Source of the DNA: Skeletonema tropicum
Lineage: Eukaryota; Bacillariophyta; Thalassiosirophyceae; Thalassiosirales; Thalassiosiraceae
Assembly (NCBI GenBank): GCA_037178625.1
Contig: JAWZXG010000041.1
Location: 32,893-96,892, forward strand
DNA: 64,000 nucleotides
Reading direction: 5' to 3'
In this document: positions 10,330 to 22,245 of the stretch, piece after piece
Layout of the letters: each line of letters begins with the position of its first letter
Numbering within the stretch: the stretch's first letter is position 1
Position numbers and translations under genes: made by a program
Notes under the pieces: model-generated
The model's input: only the letters and a program-made list of their open reading frames with translations
Database searches by the model: none
What the model was told of the DNA's origin: nothing

Positions 10330-12264
10330 ATCATATGCGTTGAGTTGCACTTTGCTAAATTGTCAAGTGCAAATCAAAGCTCTCACAATAAAATAATATT
10401 GTCTCTGTTACTACGAAGTCAACGCTACACAGAGCATTCGGGACGCCGGATACTCTTCATTGTCTGCGTCAATATCTTCCTATACTTACAGCGTTGCACC
10501 TTTCACACTCATCATCCCTCGTCGCACCCAAAAAAATCACCTAAGACAATGGCAGCCGCTCCACTCCCCCCCCCCCACTACTGCTTCTGCACACTACATG
10601 AACAATTAAAGCGCAGAAAAACAGCACCAATATAACAGCAGCACCATTTCCGACGTGATTCTCGAAGGATTTGAATAATAATATTGCATGGATTGACTTC
10701 TGCAGTAATATTCTGTAGAGTTATTTTGTGCGAATCAAATGCTTCTTTATCCGCCAATGTCATGGGTCGTCCTCGGCGAGTAGCCGGAGTATTTTAACAG
10801 TTGGTGGCTTATATTGAAGCTAATAAATAGCGCAAGCGATTTGTAGAGGAATTACTGGGCTAGCGGCGTCGTCTATGGAGTGGCGGAGCGTCGAATCATG
10901 TGTATGGAAATAATACATCTGGAGCGCAGCGATTTGTGTGATAGTAAATAGTAACACTCCAAGGGAGTAGAAGTTCATAATGGCGGCACTAATATATTAG
11001 CAATAACGGTAACTGAATAATAATCAAAGGAATTTAGTAATAATAATAATTCTATGGAGTAACTCAATAAATAATAAATGCACCAGATATGTCATGATTT
11101 AATTACATGTTATGTTGTGGGGGGGATATCTATGTATATTATTAGTAGCAAAGATTATATTGGGCGGGGTGGTATTTATTATCATGAGGATTACAGGGAT
11201 GGTGCCGCTTTTGTTCGGATTTGATGGGGGAGGGGGATTGCGAGCATGGTTTGGGCAAGGGGATTGCAAGCAACAACATGTATGAGCGAGCGAGGCTCCT
11301 TATATAATATGGAAAATAATATTGTAGTTACAGGAACGATATTTGGCGGATATTAGCGCGATGATGTGGCGCAGATACCACCTGAATTTTATACAACGAT
11401 ATCATTAATTTGATGTGCTATGGCAAGTTGTGTCGAATGGTATTTGAGCGGCGCCATGGTGAGTTGTGTCGAGAGAAGGATGTAGGTTGGTGTGGTCTGA
11501 GGTAGGAGAACCAGATTGGTCAAATTTGGTAAAAGAGCTAATACAGTGGAATAAAGCTAGTAGTAGCCTTTGGAATTATGAGTAGTCACGATTGGCAATA
11601 TGAGTAGTCCCGTTGGCAAGATGAGTCATTTGTAGCTCAAAATGCCAAAAAAAAGCAATTTGTTTAGGATTAATTCAAGTGAATTAATATGTATTTATTA
11701 TTGGACATGTAAATATTATTGCCTTGTGTGGCTTTAAATATCCGAGTGTGTAGCGTAGTTATGAGGATAATAATAAATAGGGGGGCGTTAATTATTATTA
11801 GGAAGGCGTGGTTACTGTCAATATGGGTGTTATTAAACATGGGGGGTAATAGAAGAGGAGGTGGTATGGGAGTGAGCGACGGAGCGAGAGATTTGACGTG
11901 TGAGCAGTCGCTGCTCTATTGATATTATGGAAATTAATACAATAGCTGCAGTGATGAAACTTGACGGATAGCTGCGCCATGACATAGCGCTTATGTCATT
12001 TATAAATTTATGCTACCGTACGGACGGGTTTGTTTGTTATGGCATCTTGTGTCTCTCTAGTGGAAGCGTCGGCCATGTCGATAGTTCGAGTTGAGGAGGA
12101 GATGAATGATCTGAGGGTGATTCTTTGGTAGAGGTGCTCATACTGTGCAATCAAGCTGGCAGTAGCACTTTCAAATAAACTACAGTCACGTTTCAAATAG
12201 CCATGGTCGTGTTTCACATAAGCCACATTTTCTGACGGTTATATGAAAAAATTATCACTTTGTT
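10330..12264. other. AT-rich noncoding flank
   Basis: About 1.9 kb between the end of A1 and the satellite remnant. Only short, low-quality ORFs occur. It has many TAATAATAAT runs, homopolymer C and G tracts, and scattered similar phrases such as GGAGCGCAGCGATTTG and AGCGCAAGCGATTTG. I find no matching second copy in the window. It is either host intergenic DNA or an old element I cannot recognise. Confidence 0.5.
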
Positions 12265-12348
12265 TAGGCCACAACAACACATAGGCATAGTGTGGTATGT
12301 GAGTGGTAAGTTCTTTTGATGCTCCTCCATTATTTCTTTTGTTCTGTG
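12265..12348. repeat. Satellite remnant and left target duplication of Copia
   Basis: The 84 bases from TAGGCCACAACAACAC to TTCTGTG match the linker unit of the satellite at the right end (for example 62868-62951). The last five bases, CTGTG at 12344-12348, are the left target duplication; the right copy is at 62098-62102. An intact satellite unit reads straight across this junction (TTCTGTGATATGACTGG at 62946-62962), which proves the insertion point. Confidence 0.9.
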
Positions 12349-12564
12349 TCTCAAGTTGAGTATTATCTGCTCAAAGCCTGAGAAATCTATATGCGTACAT
12401 CGACGTTGACTTGCGGTACGAGGATCACTGATCTGAACGACGGGTGGCTCGGCGGAAGTGAAAGATGAAGGACGTATGAAGATTCTGGAACGTTGAGTTC
12501 AAATACCAAATTAAGCTGGATGTTGGAGCTATCTGCTCATCTATCCTACCCGACTATCGAAGTA

Positions 12565-13706
12565 CCCCTGAAGTGGGATTATTCTGATTTTGCAGTTTAT
12601 GCTGATTTGTCAGGGTTTGTAGTGACAAATCAGAATGAACTCGTTTGTAAAAAGAATTGAATTTTGATGTCTGAAGTTAATTCTGAAATCAGAACTAACC
12701 TTAATTGAGGTGAATTTATTTTGATGGTTAAAGGTTAATTCTGATTGACAATTTTTAATTCTGATCAACCGGTATTGGTTCAGTCTAGAATTGTGTCACA
12801 CCAGATTTAAATGTCTTACCTCTCAGAACGTCCGCTGAAATAGGTTCTGAGCTCAAATTTTCCAGGTGCTCATCATGCAAACACTCCCATTAGGCGATCC
12901 CCACTTATGTCATTTTTACACATTCTCATTTTTTACACATTCTCATCCTTCACTCGCACATAAGTACTTGGGCACCGCACCAGCCAAAGTCTACACCTCT
13001 TGATTGCAATAGATTGCAATGTCATGAAGCTCATGCACTACGATGATGTACTGATCATGCTGATGCTACATGAGTTTTGGCAAGCACACAACCACCCCCA
13101 TTAATACAAATACTACACCACACTGTAGTCATACCATCAGACAGGCAATAAATTTGAGGGGCCGCAACAGAATTGGTGGGTAATTATTATGGTATTAATA
13201 ATTATTATTATGGTATTAATAAAAATAAAAAGCGAGAGAGGAAATAATAGTGGGGCGGCAGCAGAGGAACTATTATTATTGATTTTACCAATTATGTAAT
13301 AGTATTTTTCACCTCATCTCACCATTTTTTTTCTGCTGTCCTTTTCATCAGACGGGCTACTGCCGTGATTATTAATACTTTGATAATACAAGAGAAGCAT
13401 CATAATAGCTAGCATCGACGTTGGGGGGGATTAAATTTTGCTGACATAGTGAGTTGGGAGTCCTCGACAACTAACGTGATTGTGTCTGATTAGAAACCGA
13501 ATGTTTTCACAAAGAGGCCGAGGTCAGAATTGAGGGACTTTGCCGCACTGATCATTATTTCATCCCCCCCCTCTGACGTGCGCGATAACACAACCTGGGA
13601 GTCCTGGCGGTGTACCCCCCCCTCCTCACTGTGTTGTGCCGTTCATGTTGGAAGACTGAACTGCTAGCAATTGTGACTGTCTCTCTGTAAAATCTAGAAT
13701 TATATC
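12565..13706. promoter_or_regulatory. B1 left subterminal region and promoter
   Basis: Noncoding, AT-rich. The first 230 bases carry repeated TTCTGAT/ATCAGAA motifs in both orientations (ATTCTGATTTTG, AAATCAGAATG, TTCTGAAATCAGAAC, TTCTGATTG, TTCTGATCAACC). Clustered subterminal motifs are typical transposase-binding sites in CACTA-type elements. The rest contains simple TAATAATTATTATTATGG tracts and the upstream region of the 2051-aa gene. Confidence 0.6.
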
Positions 13707-16700
13707 ATGAGTTCAACCAAGGAAGGATCAGCAGCAGCATCCCTACAAGAGGCCATAAAGGAAGCATTGAGGCCATACTTGGCTCCACTTACACAGGAGG
13801 AGAGGAGCAAAGTGAAATCGTACGAACTGGACGAATCGTTGTATCCATTCAAAAAGATTGACAAGGATAAGAAACTTCAAACTGTTTATCAAATCGAGAA
13901 ATTTGCTGTACCATGCAAACAGTCTGGCACACCATTTTTAAAGTCAAGCTATGGATGCTCCTTCAGTGATTATTATCGAGTTGTGTCAGAGGTGTTTCTT
14001 TCAGACCCCTCCCTTCATTTTCTATACAAGCATATATTGCACCAGATTGATGAAAAGCTGCGAGAAGGTATTTGGTTTTGTAATAATGTCTGTACAGCTC
14101 ACCTGACAGACCGTGGCAACACACAATTCAGTGAAAATGGTTTGGGATTTGCTGCAGCTAATGAAAATGACAACACCTACAATGCTTTTTTTGGGAAGGG
14201 CACAACCTCACTTCTAGAATTGAAGCGGATCTTATTCCCATTTCATTTTGGTGGAGATCACTTTGTTGGTGCAATTGTATACCCTTCTGACAACAGAATA
14301 GCTACTTTTGACCATTATGGACCTGATAGGATATCTAACAAGAGGGTATTCAAACTTTTGAGCAGCATGCTAAACCATGCTCTAAGGCGGGAGGGGCGGT
14401 TGGAAAACCACCCAGGATGGATTCATGAGTCACTTACTGTGCCAGAACAGATGGACTCAATCAGTTGTGGAATATTTCAAGTTATCAATGGTATCATTCT
14501 CACCCTTTCTGATGATCTTGCCACTGCAAAACATTTATTGGTTGACCAACATCAAATTATCAAATATATCCGCCCCAAATTGGCTGCCAACATCCTGAAT
14601 CTATTTCGCTTGACAATGACACCTGATGATTTGAAAAGGCACTTCAACCAGATAAACAAATCACGAGGGGGCAAACTGTCTAAGAATCCATCAGCAAAGC
14701 AGGGCCAACAGAAAGCAAACCCAAAGCAACAGACATCCCTTAAGAAACAACCAGCAGCAAACAACAAGACAGCAAACAACCAGCCACCAACAAAAATGAG
14801 GGGGAAGGGGATGTCATCCTTACTACAAGATGCTCTGGCTTCAGATCTCTTCCAATTCCCCACCATTGCTGAAAATGACTTCCTATCCAAGCTATTGAAA
14901 ACTGAGAAAGCGTTAGTATTCCCTACTCTACATAGAGGAACTCCTAATGAAGTCATTGCCAAATGTTTTAATCATCATGATAGGCGGAATAAATCAAAAG
15001 TTCAACAGCAAGTACAAAAATTCCAAACTCAGTTTGGGGAGTATCTTCTGCACTTCAACAGACTCTGTATTCAGGTGCTATGCTTGCAGGATATGGCTAA
15101 CAGTGGATTTTGGTCGGAACTGTCATTTGCAGGAGGTGAGGCCTTTCTTCCTGTCTTTGCACAGTACATTTGTGACACTTTAACCCACATGAAGAGGGCT
15201 TGCTTGATTCTTGACAATGGTCGTCCCATTGTAGAAAATGATAAGAGGAAGATTTGTCACTGTATAGAGTGGATACTAGATGAAAATCGCTGTAGAGAGG
15301 AATTTAGGCACAGCTACAGTCACATTTCCATCCCAGTGTTGATTAAAGAGCCACCAGATGGCAAATGGTGGCTCACTATGTATGGGTGGTCAACTCAAAT
15401 GTATGATACAATTTGCACCATTCGAGGTATACTTGAAACTATGGAGAAGAACTTGCCCTCAAACATGATGGCTCAAACAGACAGCAATTGTTTGGTTGTC
15501 AAATTCAAATTGGCTGGAGTAACAAAAACTCTGTCACGTCCTATAGATGGTTTTGGTCGAAATGATGATGAGTACACTTCATCCAATTGCAGTCTGCCAT
15601 TGGTGTTACAACACCAGTCTTATAGATTTCATCAGTTCAAGATTTTGCTTGATTCATGCAGGACAACTAAAACAGCAGTTCCTGACATCCTGTTTCAGGA
15701 ACTGCAGACTCTATTCAAAGTGGTGGAACATCATGACCAGAAGAAGAAGAGTAGAACAATTAATCTTACTGAAAGTGATGATGAGGATGGTGTGGTGGAT
15801 TACAATAAGGATTACTCATTTCTGGCAGATGACTTGGACGAAGGAAACAGTGAGGAGGTAGCAGAGAAGAAGAAAGATGACTTGAAGAATCCCCCATCAG
15901 GAATGGGGGAAAAGGAAGCTGCTTGCAACAGTGACTCTACCTCCAAGAAGAAGAAGAAGAAGGAGGAGTCCAATGTGGGGAATGCGGGGAAAGATGATGC
16001 ATTGGTGGAGCAGTTTTGGCTTGATGAAATCTGTGAGACAAATGGGAAGGAAATTGATAAAAAGGCAGGCCCAAAGATGACGGCCACTCCCACTCTGTTG
16101 GGAGGGGAGAAGGTGGAAAAGCGCCTGAGTGATGGCAATGGCAGCAATGAAGATAAGGCATCACCAAGCAATGGCAGCAATGAAGATAAGGCATCACCAA
16201 TGAAAGGGGGTATTAACCATGAGAATGTGATGGCTCCACCTATGGCTCTGTCAGGAGGGGAGAAGGCAGAAAAGCGCCAGAGTGATGGCAATGGCAGCAA
16301 TGAAGGAGATGAGGCATCACCAGGATGGGAGGATGCCAAGAAGAAGAAGGAGGAGGAGGAGGAATCTAAGGCAGTTCTGAAAGAAGGCAATAATGACTCT
16401 TTATCCATGAAAAAGGAGAATGAGTCATCTTCAAAGGAGAAGGGGGAGTCTAAGGACCTGAAAGTAGGGAAGGCAATGGAAAGCAAGGCCAGCCCGAAAA
16501 TGACCAGTGGCTCAAAAAAGCGGCAGAATGAAGGTGAGTCATCACCAATGAAAAAGCGCAACCTTGTGATGGCTTGGGGGGCATTGGGTTCTGGTCATAT
16601 CAAGTGCCAATTTTTGGAGAAGAAGAAAGGAATAAATGCTAAAGGAAAGCATGGTTCAACAAGCAACAGAGGAGCCAAGCGCAAATCTGATTCTGCTTCT

Positions 16701-19700
16701 GTCAAAGATAAAGATATCAGTTTTACAAGGAGTGGCAAAAAAGTTCTTATCGAGATGAAACCAACTGTGATCCAAGCAGAAACAAAGCCTTCTGCACTAG
16801 ATGATATGATTGAGACGGGATACTTCCAAGGTGAAGCATCAAAGGAGAGCAAGCAACAAAAAATCATAGCCCTACCAAAGAGAGATCACAATGAATCAGA
16901 TGAGATATGTGTATACTCCAATATTGAAAATCCCTGCAACCTGTTGAAAAAGGTGGTCAATAAGTCTGCAATACTCCGAGATGACTCTTCCATTTTCAAA
17001 AACATATATTTCTATGATGCAAATGAATTCAACATTCCTGATGGGGACAACATTGAAGTTGTTCATCACATCAATAAAAACAAATCAACAGCAAAGGTCA
17101 TGGTTCGTGTGACATTCCCAATGCATGAGGAGCATGATTTGATCCGTACTCTTCAGAGTCAGTTAGAGCCTAACCAGTACAGAGCTATGTTGAACATGAC
17201 AAAGGGGAATAGAGAAGATGATCTGGTGTTGATTGCATTTGTGACCATGTATGATAATCATCAATCTTTGAACCATGCAAAGACTGTGGAACAGTTGATT
17301 TTCCACTCCTTTATTCTTATGACCAAGCCAACTAGCATAGGCGATGATGTGATGAAGATTAACTATGCATGGACCTCTGATGCATATGGTGGTGCCACCC
17401 TTGATAGATTGATGCAGATTGGTTGCGTCGTATTTTGGAAAGGACCAAGGCCATTAACTGTTGATGCACCCAAAGATGGTAAATATTTGATTTCAACTCC
17501 GCTCAAATGGAAAATGTGCAGGGAGACTGTTTTTGACATAATGGTAAGATTGTATGGATATCGAGACAGTCCCAACCCCAATGCTAAATACCTTAGCATT
17601 GCCAAGAGCAAAACCAATGAAATGGCCACAGATATGATTGGTTACATCAGGAGGCTTCTTAAACAAGAGGGGGCGGCACCATTAGCAGGTACAGTGAAGA
17701 TTCCACTGGCAGCATTCACTCATTATCTAAGTCAGAGAGGGCAATACATCACAGAGTTAGGTGCTCAATTATTTCAATATACTGATATATTGGCTAAACG
17801 TTGCAGTGATGACAATTGGGCATTTGTTCTTCACTGCAACTGCTGCAATAGTGCAATGAATTCATGGCTTGATTATTATGATCTCATTAGTTTGGGAACT
17901 CGCATAATCATGGTTCATATGTTTGATAATGGAGTTTGTGATGGTGACTTTCTGAAGCAGTGCAATATGGATGAAAATTGGGCACCGTTGGGGAAGGTGA
18001 AAATGGAAAAGCCAGACAGTCTTCAGATTCTTCCTTGCCAACCAACAGATTATTGGAAACCAGCTATGAAGAGGATGGAACTATTTGATGCAGGGAAGGT
18101 GGACAATGGATATTATACAAATGAACTTCAAAAAAGGCATACCAATGCAATAGCTCTGTCATCTGCATTGTTACCAACAGATGTTAGTGGTGAGAATGTT
18201 TCTAGTTACCCTCTTGTGTCTGCACTGTCCAACCTCATCAGAGGGCAATTGTTTGGCCAAGAAACGTCTCAAAACAAAATCTTGGATGGAAGCAGTAATA
18301 TCCAAATCATTGACAAGATGATGGCCATCAAAAATTCCCGCCCAGTTCAAGTTCAACTCACTGACATTCATGTTGATCCAATCTCATCCTTGGAACCAGA
18401 CCCATCATGGCAAAATGTCAAGGAACAAGTTGGGTTAGAACAAGTTGGGAGTGGTACTCAAGACATTGCAAGATATAATGGTGAGTTACCTGTAGAATTA
18501 GGCACCCTTGAAACTGACAACCCAACAGTGTCAGCATATGAGATCAGAGATGGTCGAGGTGATGGGGTGCTGCACATGCTCAGTTATTACTACGCAAAGT
18601 CTATTATTTGCATTGACAAGGGGTCAAGTTGTAAGGGTGTTGAGGAAAAACTCACGAACTCCAAAATCAAGCTTCCACCTGAACTTAAGAAGTTTATGGC
18701 CAAATTCACACCCACAAGCACATTTTTGGTTGTTTTAACAGATTGTGCACAAAAAAGCAACCCAGCCAGAGCGAAGTCAACACCATTAGGTGCACTTACA
18801 GACCCATTGATACACAAGTTGACCTGGTACATCCCATCTCATTTCTTCCTGACAATGTTCCCTAAGAATGTGATTGATGATTTGTATGCAGGAAGGATCC
18901 ACCATATTTTTATCAACAAAGAAACACGTGACAAATTTCAAAATCCAGTCCTGCAGTCATTGAAACATGAGATCAGACAGATTAAATTGCATTCTCAGTA
19001 CCCCAACTGTATTTATGAAGTTCTCTTGGCTGGTGGGATGAAGAACAAGAGGATCTACATCAATGCGAAAGATAAGGAGGATTACATGAAGAACATTTCT
19101 GAGCCATGGTTGTCAGAGAAGTTGTCCTCACTTTGCAATGTTTCTGGTTCATTTGGTGTTACTATAGGAGCAGGGAGGAAAGCAGGTACCAAGACAGCTG
19201 CTTGCCGTAGTGAGAATCCCACCAACTTTTGGTGTGATCCTCGCAACAAAAATAATCATTGTGTTGCTGGAGGTATTGCAAACTGGCTTTTTGCTGCTGG
19301 GTGTCATTCAGAAGCATCTGCAATGAGGACATGGGCAGAGTCAAAGAATGTGTTCACAAGTGATGAAGGAGAAAGTGTGAAGGAAGCTTTTTTGTACATG
19401 GAGCAGCACTTGCCCATTCAGATTGCAAAGATCAACTTTTTCAAAAATTCACTCACATTGGAGGACACTGTGTCACTATTCAGATCGTTTCCAGCCCCAT
19501 GCAATCTTCTATTTTCGTGTTTGTCATCTCATCAGACACATTCACTTGTGGTGTCTGAGAAGATTGTGTATGATTTGCAAGACAACTGTCCATATGAGCT
19601 TACTTTGTCTGGACTTACTCGCAAGTTGAATGGTGATAGAGATGTTATTACACTTGTTGGAGCACATTACTTTTATGTGCTTAATGGGAAGAAAATAAAA

Positions 19701-19862
19701 ATCCCCCATTGCCCAACTAAGCCATTGTCGGTGAAGTCCGACCACATCCCATATTATGGAAAGTTAATTAGCTCTTTTGGTAGTGGTGGTTCAACAAAGT
19801 ACAGAAAGAGGAAGAAAAAGAAGAACATGAAGAAGAAGGGATCTTCTATGACCATTTTGTAG
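13707..19862 (+). CDS. 2051-aa transposon protein with Ulp1-like protease domain
   Basis: A single long exon from ATG at 13707. Residues about 120-290 resemble a C48/Ulp1 SUMO-protease fold: HFGGDHFVGAIVYPS (His about 183), FDHYGPD (Asp), then PEQMDSISCGIFQVIN with the Gln and the candidate catalytic Cys about residue 252. Residues about 685-940 are Lys/Glu/Ser-rich with GSNEDKASP repeats. The last 250 residues have NNHCVAGGIANWLF (about 1849), QTHSLVV (about 1944) and VYDLQDN, a Cys-His-Asp order suggesting a second papain-like peptidase (inference). The C-terminus is a basic KYRKRKKKKNMKKK tail. Ulp1-like genes are known cargo of Mutator and CACTA elements. Its role in mobility is unknown. 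The B2 copy has at least one substitution (T/A in GQEtSQNK). Confidence 0.8.
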   Translation: MSSTKEGSAAASLQEAIKEALRPYLAPLTQEERSKVKSYELDESLYPFKKIDKDKKLQTVYQIEKFAVPCKQSGTPFLKSSYGCSFSDYYRVVSEVFLSDPSLHFLYKHILHQIDEKLREGIWFCNNVCTAHLTDRGNTQFSENGLGFAAANENDNTYNAFFGKGTTSLLELKRILFPFHFGGDHFVGAIVYPSDNRIATFDHYGPDRISNKRVFKLLSSMLNHALRREGRLENHPGWIHESLTVPEQMDSISCGIFQVINGIILTLSDDLATAKHLLVDQHQIIKYIRPKLAANILNLFRLTMTPDDLKRHFNQINKSRGGKLSKNPSAKQGQQKANPKQQTSLKKQPAANNKTANNQPPTKMRGKGMSSLLQDALASDLFQFPTIAENDFLSKLLKTEKALVFPTLHRGTPNEVIAKCFNHHDRRNKSKVQQQVQKFQTQFGEYLLHFNRLCIQVLCLQDMANSGFWSELSFAGGEAFLPVFAQYICDTLTHMKRACLILDNGRPIVENDKRKICHCIEWILDENRCREEFRHSYSHISIPVLIKEPPDGKWWLTMYGWSTQMYDTICTIRGILETMEKNLPSNMMAQTDSNCLVVKFKLAGVTKTLSRPIDGFGRNDDEYTSSNCSLPLVLQHQSYRFHQFKILLDSCRTTKTAVPDILFQELQTLFKVVEHHDQKKKSRTINLTESDDEDGVVDYNKDYSFLADDLDEGNSEEVAEKKKDDLKNPPSGMGEKEAACNSDSTSKKKKKKEESNVGNAGKDDALVEQFWLDEICETNGKEIDKKAGPKMTATPTLLGGEKVEKRLSDGNGSNEDKASPSNGSNEDKASPMKGGINHENVMAPPMALSGGEKAEKRQSDGNGSNEGDEASPGWEDAKKKKEEEEESKAVLKEGNNDSLSMKKENESSSKEKGESKDLKVGKAMESKASPKMTSGSKKRQNEGESSPMKKRNLVMAWGALGSGHIKCQFLEKKKGINAKGKHGSTSNRGAKRKSDSASVKDKDISFTRSGKKVLIEMKPTVIQAETKPSALDDMIETGYFQGEASKESKQQKIIALPKRDHNESDEICVYSNIENPCNLLKKVVNKSAILRDDSSIFKNIYFYDANEFNIPDGDNIEVVHHINKNKSTAKVMVRVTFPMHEEHDLIRTLQSQLEPNQYRAMLNMTKGNREDDLVLIAFVTMYDNHQSLNHAKTVEQLIFHSFILMTKPTSIGDDVMKINYAWTSDAYGGATLDRLMQIGCVVFWKGPRPLTVDAPKDGKYLISTPLKWKMCRETVFDIMVRLYGYRDSPNPNAKYLSIAKSKTNEMATDMIGYIRRLLKQEGAAPLAGTVKIPLAAFTHYLSQRGQYITELGAQLFQYTDILAKRCSDDNWAFVLHCNCCNSAMNSWLDYYDLISLGTRIIMVHMFDNGVCDGDFLKQCNMDENWAPLGKVKMEKPDSLQILPCQPTDYWKPAMKRMELFDAGKVDNGYYTNELQKRHTNAIALSSALLPTDVSGENVSSYPLVSALSNLIRGQLFGQETSQNKILDGSSNIQIIDKMMAIKNSRPVQVQLTDIHVDPISSLEPDPSWQNVKEQVGLEQVGSGTQDIARYNGELPVELGTLETDNPTVSAYEIRDGRGDGVLHMLSYYYAKSIICIDKGSSCKGVEEKLTNSKIKLPPELKKFMAKFTPTSTFLVVLTDCAQKSNPARAKSTPLGALTDPLIHKLTWYIPSHFFLTMFPKNVIDDLYAGRIHHIFINKETRDKFQNPVLQSLKHEIRQIKLHSQYPNCIYEVLLAGGMKNKRIYINAKDKEDYMKNISEPWLSEKLSSLCNVSGSFGVTIGAGRKAGTKTAACRSENPTNFWCDPRNKNNHCVAGGIANWLFAAGCHSEASAMRTWAESKNVFTSDEGESVKEAFLYMEQHLPIQIAKINFFKNSLTLEDTVSLFRSFPAPCNLLFSCLSSHQTHSLVVSEKIVYDLQDNCPYELTLSGLTRKLNGDRDVITLVGAHYFYVLNGKKIKIPHCPTKPLSVKSDHIPYYGKLISSFGSGGSTKYRKRKKKKNMKKKGSSMTIL

Positions 19863-19925
19863 CCAGCACCTTATAATATTGCACTGGTACTAGTCTGAAC
19901 TGAAATAAATAATTTATGTTCCTAC

Positions 19926-22245
19926 CTACTCTAGAAATTCCTCACTCTTCTGACTGAATCCACATGGACCAGGAATAGAATCTGGTTTAAGCTTGTAGTC
20001 AAGATAAAAGGCCCAATACCTTGCAGGGATTGATGCAAAGAATGACACTCCTGTTGTAGGTTGTCCATGATCTTTGAAAACATACAAAGGATTTACAATG
20101 CGGGAGACAGGAAGAATGAAAGTGCAACTATCCAAATCACCAAGTTGAATTGGTACAATGAATTCCTTCTCTAGACTTGCCCAGTCAAGAAAGGTTTGAG
20201 GAGTTCGGACAACAACATACATGGTACGATCCATTAGTCTCTGGTTACTAGTGGTGTCAGCCCCATGTGCATGCAACAGCATTGGTGTAGGCAAGCCAGG
20301 TGTTTCAAACCGAAAGAAGCCATGTATTCTTGCAGGGCAAACAAAATCCCATACATTCAAACGCTCATCATCAGTCTCACTACCAAGAAAAGTGAGCGTG
20401 CCCTTGTGCCAATAGAAGATGTAAGTTATGCAGGACTGATGCAGTGCGCTTTTTTTTGAATCCATCACCAAAGGCAGTAAGCATGGCTGGGGCTATACCA
20501 GAGCAAATGGCATGCATTGTTTCTGGTGGCGTTGACCTATAGATAGTGTTGATAGGGTCGCCTGTTGGTATCTTGTCAAATGCATTCACAATATTGTGTT
20601 TTGAGGCAGCTTTCAATGCTTCCACATTGTTGTTATTTTTCATTCGATCAATGCCTGATTTGAGTATCATTGTGCATGTTGATGCTGGATCTACGAAACT
20701 CTCTTTGGAACAACTGCAGTCGCGATATGGACACTGTGCAAATGCACTGTTGTAACTGCCCAGCAAACTATTATTACCAGCAGTATCTCCAACAACAACA
20801 TGGATCCAAACTTTCAGTTTGACATCTCTCCCCATGACTTGCATTGGGATACCCCCCCTATCATTGACCTCTTGTAGCTGACGAAGAGCAGTGTATAAGC
20901 AGCTGTGTTCATCTTGACATTTCAGTGCCGATGTTGTGTCCTGTTGAATGGACCCATCAGAGGACTTGGTTGTACCATAATCCAAATTTGGTATGTATGC
21001 AAGGATGTCCCAGAACTTACTCTTTGATCGAGCTGTCTTGTTGAATAGGGTTAGAGTGAACATGATCGGTGACACGCACAGACTGCCATGGCGATCAGAG
21101 TGAGACTTGTCATAAAACACAACCAGCCCACAAGGAAAGAGGTTGTCCTTTCCAGCACAGTAATGGTCAACAGCTGGTTTCCAACGCTGTCCTGTGTGTA
21201 TTTCATCATAGTATGCAATTTCATCTTTGGCCGACACACTACTAGTACCAGAGTATATATCATAATCTGCAGCAAAGTTTGTCTTTTGCATCAACATAGG
21301 ATTACAAAGCATCTTGGAAAGAACTGCTTGGATATCAAACACCGGAACCTTGACAGTTGGTAAGGTCATTGTTGCCACTGGCACCTCCACGAGCTTTGGT
21401 TGGAGCTGGGTGTAGTTGAAAGTTTTTTCACATGTAGTTTGCAGAGTGTGTCTGCTTGGAAGTCGCTGTTTGAAATCATACCCAGTGTTGGCAAGATCAC
21501 CAATGAAGCGAACTATATCATCATACAGGGAGAGATCAGACGTATGACTACCCAACACATGCATGAGTTGTAGTCCAGCTGCTGCTGAGTGGGAGACTTT
21601 CCCACTGAATTTGACGTTTCCCTTGGATTGATATTCACCATCAATGGGAAAGATAGGTTCAGGAGTAGGATCACTCTGGGGGAAGGTGTAGTTTTCATAT
21701 TCTGCTTGTTGATCATTGGCATTCTTGGCAATTTCATCAATCACTTGATGATCGGGACTGTCACACAATGTGGTGTTGGATAGCATATGGGCATCTTCTC
21801 CCCAGTTCATATCATTGTCATTGGTTTGACTGTTTGTGGCATCGGCATGATCATTTGTTGTATTTGAGTTAGGATTCTTCATGCTGCTAAGATGAGATGC
21901 ATACCATAAAGCATGCTGTTCCTGACGTCCTTCAGCCAGGCTTTCCTCCAATTCTGGTTTTTGACTAACAATGATGTTTCGTTGCTGCCTCAGTGAGAGA
22001 CCACCTACACCCTGTTCTTGCAGTGCTACGGGAATATTGTTGATGTTGTTGAATGTGCCTGTGATTGAATGCCGTCCATGGTGTACATGAAGGGCTGAGG
22101 TTCTTTTTTGGTTATAAAGACAGGCAGTAGCATGCCTCCCATATGCTCTAGGTGTTGCGAAGATAACACCACAAGCACATTGCCGCCCTGTCTGCTTCTG
22201 CCCTGTCTGCTTCCGCTTCGTTGGTGGCATTGTTGATGTCCTCAT
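19926..22245 (-). pseudogene. B1 transposase, inactivated by 926-bp deletion
   Basis: Read from ATG at 22245. An N-terminal zinc-finger-like segment (CACGVIFATPRAYGRHATAC) is followed by the first catalytic block FYDKSHSDRHG...FWDILAYIPNL, a Cys cluster (CPYRDCSC) and PPETMHAICSG. At about 20393-20402 the gene jumps over 926 bp present in B2 (about 53275-54205) and shifts frame, stopping after LLAQGHAHFSW. The lost part includes the GFGESHLKVFMKHYAHYTQRR block, which contains the likely catalytic Glu. The C-terminal remainder stays open in another frame (about 20385-19926). The copy cannot supply transposase. Confidence 0.85.

Noticed and set aside
10330..12264. Possible further element or gene in the A1 flank
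   Set aside because: Only short frames of biased composition, no terminal repeats, and no second copy in the window.
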